From Adiantum capillus-veneris (taxonomy: Eukaryota; Streptophyta; Polypodiopsida; Polypodiales; Pteridaceae): a DNA stretch of 64,000 bases. The notes under the pieces were generated by a model that did no database searches, was not told the DNA's origin, and was given only the letters and a program-made list of their open reading frames with translations. Position numbers and translations under genes: made by a program. The DNA lies in assembly GCA_014529385.2 (NCBI GenBank), contig CM043960.1, positions 125,148,043 to 125,212,042 of the forward strand, in the 5' to 3' direction. Below, in pieces: positions 56,439 to 64,000 of this stretch; position 1 is the first letter of the stretch, and each line of letters starts with the position of its first letter.

Positions 56439-59400
56439 CTAGGCCTCGACGAGTGAGGCATCATCGATAAGATCTTGCACCGTATCATCGTCTATCTCTA
56501 ATTGCAAACATAACTCTGCCCCAACTCGTTCTGGCAGATTGTCTTCATCCATTTCATCTTCATCTACAAGTGTCAATTCTGGCTTGTCTGCGTCATCCCT
56601 CGTATATCTGTCATCTTCCTCTGCCATACCTTCGTCCATCTCATCTAATGTCACAGTAGTATGGACATCGTCTGACTGACTTTCCTCCAGGAGATCTTGC
56701 CCTTCAAATACTTGTTTATTTCTTGGAGCAACCTGAACCACAAACCACCATTGTCGCTCTCGAGGGTCCGGTACAAAGACCACTTGCTCGCAATGTTCGG
56801 GGAGAGCAAATGTGTTGCTCGCATCTGTCCAAACCTTGGTAGAATCTATTTGCACAAGTTTGTTTCCATCTCTGCGTACCGTTGCATTGCGACCAGAAGT
56901 AATCACCTTGAACCACTTCAAATCCAACAAAAACATCTCAAACCGCCTGAAGCTTACTTTTGGGATATCTGACACCAGACCACAGTAATCTAGGTTGCTA
57001 GTGCTCTCATTCGTGTCTCTGGCACTGGCCCTGTTCTTTTGCATGAAACTAACCATTACCCCACTGTCAAACGTGTTTCTTCTGCTGTCAATTTGTTGTG
57101 TTCTGAAATGATTTCCATGCGACCACAGTGCCATGTATGTATGATACTTCCAGTCACATCCAATAGCCAGCTCTTCCTCTTCTAGAGATATGGGTTCTCC
57201 GATCTGTCGAGCTGCTCTCACTGTCTTGTCCAACCATGCCACTGTAGGGAATTCAGGTAGAGGAGCAAGATAGTCTGGCAAGGGTAAACCTCTAGTCGTT
57301 TGGCTTCGCCTGAAATCCTGTTGCTCCCTATTGCGTCTCTCTTTCTCTTCTTCGTACCTTTCAAGCCATTTTTGCATCGGCGCTGAATTTAGTATACAGA
57401 ACTTCATGATCTTTTCTCGCATGGCGTCATTCATTTTCTTCGGCACCCCTTGCCCTTGCGGCTCCTCTCCCACCAGTCTTGCATTCTCCTCATCGCTCCA
57501 CAGTCGAGGCATTTCTAGGTCAGAAACGGATAGAAACTCGGTCGTCAATACAAGAGACTCTTGCACCAGCCATCCTTTTGCCATGCTCCCCTCTGGATGC
57601 ACTTTTTGGCGAACAAAACCCTTAAGTGTTTTCATGAACCGCTCTAGCAAGAACATCCAACGGCTGTGGACTGTACCTGCCACTGCAACCTCATCTACTA
57701 CATGGACGAGCAAGTGCATTTGGATAGTTAGGTAGCTTGTGGATGGATACTTCTCAATCATGCAAACTGCCTCAATGGAGTTAGCCCTTGCGACTGTAAT
57801 AGATTCCTCCCGTATCTCCTTGGAAGAGATCCACCGCACTAGCTCTAAAATCTTGTATATGCAGGTCCGCACTTCCTCCGTTAAACACCCCTTGATCGCA
57901 ATTGGAAGAATGAATTGCAAGAACTTATGCCAGTCATACGATTTCAGTCCTGACAGTTGATCGTCACGGGTGAATGCTGTCTTGAGATATCGCATATATC
58001 CTGTTGGCGTCCTGAACTCTGAAATCACCCTTTTAACTTGTCGCTCTTCGTTTTTTAGCAATACCCATGGCGCTCTTGGAAGTTTTGTTTGGCCAACTGC
58101 ATTGGTGAAAGGCCACAGCTCTGGCATCTTTCCAACTGACTGCAAATCATCTCGCAAAGCTCGATTGTCTTTCATTCCCATGATTGTCTTCCAGAGGAGC
58201 TCTCCCACATTCTTGAATATATGCATTGGATCTAGCAACTGGTTAATTAGTAGATCACCCCAGTACGGCAACGTATGGAGAATGGACAAACGTTTCATTC
58301 CTGGAACAGGTTGCCCCTCATGTTGCTCCCATCGGCGACACCACTCTTGTACATGCATAGGACGACATTCAACGCGACCAAGCTGACCTTTGCGCAAGTG
58401 ATGGCCATCTGGAAGATAACGGTGGTGGCCTTGATAAATTGTCTTTCGAAGAGAGGCAGAATAGCGCACATCCAAAGACTGCCCGCAAATTGAACATGCA
58501 TTGTATCCCGAAGTTGTTAGCCCTACATATATTAAAGCATGAATCAGGCCAAGGCAAAGTGCTTGAGAATAGCGAGAATTTTGTAAATCAAGAACCATTA
58601 CCAGAAGCTTCTCCATATCCTGGCCAATCATGCATAGTCCACATAAGAAGTCCATGGATCCTTGCATGCTGTTGTCCACTGGTTCAACCGCAAATGCTAT
58701 GTCGATCCCATGCCATAACTCCTGGAGCTCGTCAACTAGTGGAGCTAGATAAACATCCATGTTTTTTGCCTTGAACTTACCAGGTACAATCAAGCTTAAT
58801 ATCAAATGACCCTTCTTGATGGCAAGCCGCGGCGGGAGGTTGTAATGGATAAGGCACACAGGCCAAGTGCTCCATGACGAGCTTCTCAAGCCAAATGGAT
58901 TGACTCCATCCATTGCCATGCCCAAACGCAAATTGTGTGGTTCACTCTTAAAATGTGGCCAGGTATCTTCAATGTGCCTCCAGGCCTTTGAATCAGCAGG
59001 CACCCTAAATGTTGCGTCAGTGGATCTATTCGTAGAATGCCACCGCATCAACTTTGCAATGGAACCACAACGAAACATGCTTTTTATCCTAGGAATAATA
59101 GGGAAATGCCGCAACACTTTAGCTGGCACTGTCTCGCCAACTGCATCTTGTTTGTAGCGCATTGCTCCACACTTAGGACACGACAGACAATCTGCGAATT
59201 CATTGTGAAAAAGAATGCAATCATTTGGACATGCATGAATCTTGTTGTAGTCCAAGCCAACTGAGGTCAATAGTTGCTTAGCGTCTGGCCTGGAGGGGGG
59301 TATTTCATTGCCAGTTGGGAGAAGTTGCTCCCGCAAAAACCTGTTTAAGCCACATTAAATTAAAAATCTCTCCAAGCACGTCACCGTTGCAATTGGAAAA

Positions 59401-59714
59401 TCTCTTTTGTAAATTACGTACCTAAACAAAGCAGTGACGCTTGCATCTGACCACCCATACACTGATTGAAGATTCAAAAACGTCAGACAAGTATGAAGCG
59501 TTGATATTTTGGCGCCTTCATAAATTGGTTGACGTGCCAACTTCCTCAACATTTCTTCAGGAGATAGGCGCACGGCTTCTAGTGCTGCTTCGTTAGCGTT
59601 CTCCTCGCTTGTCTGGAAGAAGGCATCCAGCATCTTCTCCATGCCATCGTCTTCTGTCGGTAAGTCCTTTTCTGCTTCCATCCTTGGCTCTATATTGGTC
59701 GGACCTTCACGCAT
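56439..59714 (-). pseudogene. CACTA transposase (tnp2 family), two exons
   Basis: Exon 1 is 59714 to about 59428 and exon 2 is 59340-56439, joined in phase (ALFR|FLREQLLPTG). CPNDCILFHNEFADCLSCPK, YKQDAVGETVPAKVLRHFPI, LGMAMDGVNPFG, WPVCLIHYNLPP and DVYLAPLVDELQELW are tnp2 signatures. HMHIF-like DPMHIFKNVGELLWKTIMG then marks the core end. DUF4218-like (SYDWHKFLQFILPIAIKGC; PEGSMAKGWL) and DUF4216-like (WFVVQVAPRN) parts follow. The frame is open, but about 58570-58660 encodes a non-conserved stretch while another frame reads LLMWTMHDWPGYGEASGNGS, the expected core. Two compensating indels there have scrambled the catalytic region. Confidence 0.87.
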
Positions 59715-59760
59715 AATCCTTTTTCTCTCTCTCTCTCAGAGGTAGGTGCTATGTCGCGAA

Positions 59761-60367
59761 AATCAATGCCCGTTCCGTAGGAGTCGTATAGTAGATTCCG
59801 TACGGTTTATTTAGCAAACTCTCCGTACTTGTGCACATGCTCATTACATATCCTACGCTTGCGCAGGATTTGATACTTGTAGAGCATGCACGAGCATGCA
59901 ATCTTTCCTCCATGTTAGTTGATAACGTTGCCCTCTACAATGATTATGAATGTTGTTTTAATATATATACTCCTCACAATGTAAACTACCTCACATTCTC
60001 TAGTCTTGCCCAATCTCCATACACCTTGGTCCAGAGGTGTACGGAGATCAGTACCACCGGGTCAAAATCTTGTCTTTATTGCTCAAATCCTATATGGGTA
60101 GACACATACGTGCACTCCCAAGTGTACATGGCAATGCATGTAGCGGGCAAAACCCCTTTGCCTCTTTTAGTTTCATAGTTTCCTCTAGAGGGAGAGATAG
60201 AGATAGAGAGAGTTTCTGTCCTTTTCACACATGCAATTGGTCAGCCAACCTAACTCTTTCTCTCTCTCTCTTTCTCTATCTACTATCTATCTCTCTCTCT
60301 CTATCTCTGTAGCTATCTCTAGTTAATTCTCTCTCTCTATATATCTATATATCACTCTCTATCTCTT

Positions 60368-60372
<5 letters not shown>
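59761..60372. other. Spacer between CACTA and LINE, pyrimidine-rich
   Basis: No gene is supported. Irregular CTCT/TATC repeats fill 60250-60372. GA-rich sequence just upstream of the CACTA transposase ATG (about 59722-59743) may be part of its promoter. Confidence 0.5.
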
Positions 60373-60418
<46 letters not shown>

Positions 60419-60643
60419 GCAGCCGTTTTTTGACCTAGTAGATAGCAGTCCACTCTTTTGATCATAACTTCTTCATCCGAACTCCGATTTGGGTGATCTA
60501 TAGCCTCAATCGAAGAGCACGAAGTCCTCTACGCATTGATGTAAAGATAAAAATTTTCAGAGTTATGGAAGGCATTTCTGTAGCAGCATTTCCGAAGTGA
60601 ATAGGTTCAACAAAATTGATTCTCATCTCCTATTTTACATACA
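60373..60643 (+). promoter_or_regulatory. LINE 5' UTR with (CT)n tract
   Basis: (CT)n at 60373-60416, then GTTTTTTGACCTAGTAGA and TCCGAACTCCGATTTGGGTG. The same blocks appear in the antisense copy (1640-1860). An internal promoter is expected for LINEs, and the conserved (CT)n plus UTR is the candidate. Confidence 0.75.
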
Positions 60644-61594
60644 ATGTCTTCAGGCACTCGCAAGGGTTCTTCTTCTTCAACAAGGTCCACAACCATTGTC
60701 GAAAATGATCCAAAATCTTCTAAGTGTGGAGATAGCAACACAACCACCCAACCAACGACATCGGAAACCATGATCATTGCGTACTTGGTATCATTGCAAG
60801 AGACCGTAAACAAACAAGGCGAAGACTTACGAGCACTTGCAATGGAGAATGACACACTAAGGATACTTGTGGTTGAGAATGAGAATCTCAAGAGGACACT
60901 TGAGATGCAAACAACACGTTTGATGCAACTTGAAGAGGAAGTCAAGGAATGTAAACGCTCTCTTGTGGACTTGAATGCTTTGAAGGAGCGGATGAGCAAA
61001 GTAGAGCATGACCATGTATTGAAAGAGGAGAAATTTGACACTATGAGCCGGGATGTATGCGACATGAAAAATGTATGCACAAACAAGTCTTGGGCTGATG
61101 TATGTGGTAGCAATGTGGTTTCTAATTCCTCACTCATACAAGCTATGGTTCAAACAAAGAATGTTGAGAATGTGGATGTGGAGGAGTTGAAGGAACAGGA
61201 GCGACGTTCCAAGAACATTGTTATTCGTGGAATTCTCGAAGAGAAGTTAGAGACACCTCCTTCTCTTGCCATTGTTATTGAAGATTTCTTCAAAACCCAC
61301 TTTGGCATGTCCGGAGTTATGGTCTATGGAGCACATAGAGTGGGGAAGCAAGGAGCTCCTCGCTCGGGAGAACGGCCAATTGTATGCACCATGCCGGATG
61401 AGACCAAGCGAAAGATTATCCTTGATAATAGTTGGATCTATTTGAGGTATACAAAATGTTTTGTATGTGAAGATTGCACTATTAAGCAACAAAATATGCG
61501 TCGCAAGGCATATGAGGAAAAGAATAATAAAAACAAGGAGATCTCTCATGAAGAAAATGTGCCCAAGGAGGAGGCAAGTCTCTCAAGAAAATAG
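60644..61594 (+). CDS. LINE ORF1 protein (Transposase_22-like)
   Basis: 316 residues. Residues 1-40 are Ser/Thr-rich. About 75-140 form a coiled coil (ENLKRTLEMQTTRLMQLEEE, NALKERMSKVEHD). From about 185, RRSKNIVIRGILEEKLETPP begins an RRM-like fold, followed by VYGAHRVGKQGAPRSGERPI and ETKRKIILDNSWIYLRYTKC of the C-terminal RNA-binding domain. The order resembles the trimeric ORF1p of vertebrate-type L1 (Transposase_22) rather than the CCHC-knuckle ORF1 usual in plant L1s. It binds element RNA as a chaperone. The stop is UAG at 61592-61594, in frame with ORF2. Confidence 0.9.
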   Translation: MSSGTRKGSSSSTRSTTIVENDPKSSKCGDSNTTTQPTTSETMIIAYLVSLQETVNKQGEDLRALAMENDTLRILVVENENLKRTLEMQTTRLMQLEEEVKECKRSLVDLNALKERMSKVEHDHVLKEEKFDTMSRDVCDMKNVCTNKSWADVCGSNVVSNSSLIQAMVQTKNVENVDVEELKEQERRSKNIVIRGILEEKLETPPSLAIVIEDFFKTHFGMSGVMVYGAHRVGKQGAPRSGERPIVCTMPDETKRKIILDNSWIYLRYTKCFVCEDCTIKQQNMRRKAYEEKNNKNKEISHEENVPKEEASLSRK

Positions 61595-64000
61595 GGATGC
61601 GTGACCTATGAGACCGAGTTACAATTGAAAATATTCTTTTGGAATTGTAATGGATACCTATGGAATGCGGGGGTTGGCATTGATGAACTAACAAGCAAAG
61701 CTGATGTTGTACTTCTTGTTGAAACTTGGGAGCATGATACACAAAGGATTAACGGGTTGGAGGATTACAATGTACATTCATTGATGTGGTCAAAGAATCT
61801 CAAGCAACGAAGAGGACAAGGAGGGTTAGCATGTATGGTTAAGAAAGGATTGGAAGATTTTGTATCAATTGTGAAAGATGACAAGTACAAATGTTATGTA
61901 CGGCTGAAAATTATGACACCAAAAAGAGCACCCATTTTTGTAGCTGGTTGCTATATTCCTCATCATGATTCTCCCTTTTATGCTTGCATGGATAGAGATC
62001 AACCATTTTCTGATTTGGAAGAGGACATTGCTTATTTCAAAGGTGAAGGTGATGTTATTGTATTTGGGGATATGAATGCTCGCACAAAAACATTGCAACA
62101 TGATACTCAACAATTTGATATGCCATACATTTCAAGGGAGTTGGAGGAAGTTCACTTGTATGATCGTACTTCAATGGATGAGAAAGAGCCGGATCACTAT
62201 GGAAAGTTACTTTTACACATGTGTAATAGCACGGGTATGCTCATTGCCAATGGTGTATCTTTGTGGAGTGGAACCAATGGATTTACATGTAGAAGACATA
62301 ATGGGGATAGTGTGATTGACTATATGCTACTCTCTGAAACCATCATGTATCGCATAAAGAGTTTTATGTTTGGTCAATGGACCCCGGAATCTGACCATCG
62401 CACCTTATGTATTGACCTTTCATGTGGAGAATCAACTAAGCATGATAATCTCAGCCAAAGGAAAGAAAAGTTATCACTATGTATGGATTTCAAACGGGCA
62501 CCAATGTACATTGAAATGGTTGAGCAAAAATTATGGATGACAAAGCTTCAATGTGATGCACCATTGGAAACTAAATGGGAAGCTTTCAAGAAAGCTATTT
62601 GTTCTTGTGCGGAAGAATGCTTTTCCATAAAGCATCTCCATGGTATCAACAAAGATAGATCACGCAAAAGGTGGTTTGATAAAGAATGTCAAGATGCTCG
62701 AAAGTCCTTGATAAAGCTTGATGCAACTATGGACAAAGACAACTATCAAAGTCATTTGCATACATACAAGGCATTGATTCAAAAGAAGAGAAGAAGATGG
62801 GAAGTATTTAAGCAGCAAGAATTTCAAGTCCAAGAAAAGGCACATGCATGTGGAAGATTTTGGAGAAACTTGAGAGGCAAGCGGGTTGAGAATTTTGGTA
62901 ACTTGAGTCTAGTGGATATGTACACACATTGTAGGCAATTATATGAGCAAGAAAATACTGAAAAAATGCCATTTTATGGTTCACTCCCATGTATGCCGTC
63001 TTTTTTTACTATTGAGGATGTATGCGGTGGGCTTGAAAAGTTGGCCACTTGCAAAGCGGGAGATCTTCAAGGTATCAAGCTGGAGATGATCAAATGGACG
63101 GGAGATTTTACCCATGAGTGGATGTGTGATATGTTCAACCTTGCACTTCAACATGGTATGCCTTATGATTGGAGTACTAATTGGGTTAAGCCTTTGCATA
63201 AAGGAGGGGATGTAAAGAATGTAAGCAACTACCGGACTATAATGATTGGGTATCTTATGGCAAAGTTGTTTGGGTGCATAATGGAGATGAAATTGAGTGA
63301 TTGGGCTGAAGAGAATGACAAGCGTGCAAAGGGACAAGCAGGTTTTCGTCGATGCCATAGCACCATTGATCATCTTGTCACTCTTCGTGTTCTCATGGAG
63401 GAAAGTCGATTGAAAGGCAAGCGATTGTATTGTTGTTTTGTAGACTTTAAGAAAGCCTTTGATATGATTCCACGTAACAATTTGTGGAGAAGGATGGAAG
63501 AACTCCAAGTGCCAAGTGAGTTTATGCTTGCGGTTTCTCGAATCTATGAGAAGGTGATTTGTCAATTGCGCATGGGAAGAGAAATTTCAGAAATTTTTGT
63601 AAGCACTATTGGGGTTAAACAAGGATGTCCATTGTCACCAACTCTCTTTGGTCTATGCATCGATCAATTGGAACAAATGGTATTTGACTTTATGCAAGAA
63701 GAAGGCATTGAAGAGGTCACTATTTGCAATGCATTAATCATGCTTTTGTTGTATGCGGATGATGTAGTGCTTCTAGCACACACTTTAGAAGATGCACAAA
63801 AGCTTATGGTTGTCCTTGAGAAATTTTTCTTGCATGGTGGGCTGATTGTAAATGAATCCAAAACAAAGGTTATGCTTGTGAAAACCAACCATAAGGAGAA
63901 GCCATGCATTGTGTACAACAACGAGACACTTGAAGTTGTTGAGAGCTTTAAGTACCTTGTCCTTGAGGTTCCATCCAATCACAAGTGGCATGAATGTGCT
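61595..64000 (+). CDS. LINE ORF2: APE endonuclease and reverse transcriptase (partial)
   Basis: The frame is open for 802 codons from the ORF1 stop to the window end. Endonuclease motifs: IFFWNCNGYL, ADVVLLVETW, VIVFGDMNARTK, DSVIDYMLLS and SDHRTLCIDL. RT motifs: GQAGFRRCHSTIDHL, YCCFVDFKKAFDMI, IGVKQGCPLSPTLF and LLYADDVVLL (catalytic YADD near 63752). The first in-frame ATG is at 61783, inside the endonuclease, after conserved residues. The protein therefore must start by readthrough of the UAG, reinitiation or a non-AUG codon. It nicks target DNA and primes reverse transcription from the nick. Confidence 0.93.

Larger units (their letters stand above)
54250..59760 (-). mobile_element. CACTA (En/Spm) transposon, minus strand
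   Basis: The left end is CACTACAACAAAAAAAGG, a classic CACTA terminus, followed by subterminal AGCGACGC repeats. Two minus-strand genes follow: a short second gene (55481-56331) and a tnp2-type transposase (56439-59714). The opposite terminus (TAGTG with a T-run) is not found before the LINE at 60373, so the 5' end is lost or diverged and 59760 is only nominal. Confidence 0.88.
60373..64000 (+). mobile_element. L1-like LINE, apparently intact, running off the window
   Basis: (CT)n tract, 5' UTR conserved with the copy at 335-1918, intact ORF1, and ORF2 (endonuclease and RT) without any stop up to the last base. The 3' end lies beyond the window. Unlike nearly every other element here it has no disabling mutation, which suggests a young, possibly active copy. 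Confidence 0.93.

Noticed and set aside
56697-59264. Plus-strand frames of 70-140 codons opposite the CACTA transposase
   Set aside because: Antisense shadows of the transposase exon, without independent domain evidence.
59831-60312. Plus-strand frames between CACTA and LINE
   Set aside because: Short, overlapping a CT-rich tract, no recognisable domain or homology inside the window.

Overview
This window looks like a heterochromatic, transposon-packed stretch of a large land-plant nuclear genome. I see Ty1/copia and Ty3/gypsy elements with tRNA-Met-like and tRNA-Asp-like primer sites, a chromovirus, CACTA and Mutator DNA transposons, an L1-like LINE, GT-AG introns and long GA/TG microsatellites. 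A fern or another lineage with a very large genome would fit, but that is inference. I found no convincing host gene, tRNA, rRNA or CRISPR array.

Layout. 1-1918 holds the 3' end of an LTR joined to an antisense, broken LINE copy, with a 230-bp tandem duplication across the junction. 1919-4700 is poorly resolved, with degraded coding scraps. 4717-7597 and 45547-47060 are two halves of an old gypsy copy on the minus strand, split by a copia element (7598-45546). The copia carries a solo LTR (7923-9544, TSD TGGTG), a small Mutator-type MITE (44818-44989, 9-bp TSD) and a 31-kb gypsy element (12428-43468) inserted in its pol region. The gypsy element in turn carries a 14.7-kb Mutator-like element (MULE, 18300-33039, 9-bp TSD AACCCTTGG). 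Removing each insertion joins the flanking coding sequence, so the nest is four levels deep: old gypsy, copia, gypsy, MULE. 47200-49055 has pieces of another LTR element. 49056-54249 is a minus-strand chromovirus. 54250 to about 59760 is a minus-strand CACTA element with two genes. From 60373 to the end there is an L1-like LINE with intact ORF1 and with ORF2 still open at the window edge.

Most interesting content. The MULE encodes two divergent, intron-containing genes. The plus-strand gene is a MULE transposase (DDE-type core, AT-hook, SWIM zinc finger). The minus-strand gene, in 14 inferred exons, has a ParB/sulfiredoxin-like domain followed by a permuted N6-adenine/N4-cytosine-type DNA methyltransferase domain, an architecture I know from phages and bacteria. 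Between the two genes lies a 378-bp compound hairpin (26863-27240) whose two arms each end in an outward-facing splice-donor consensus, suggesting a shared bidirectional promoter and 5' leader. Both genes carry a few in-frame stops, each explainable by one C-to-T change, so this copy is probably recently inactivated. Other notable signals are an 18-bp perfect palindrome repeated in arrays before both gag and a large extra ORF of the gypsy family, two retropepsin-like domains in one gypsy polyprotein, and a LINE whose ORF1 and ORF2 share one frame separated by a single UAG retained in a second copy.
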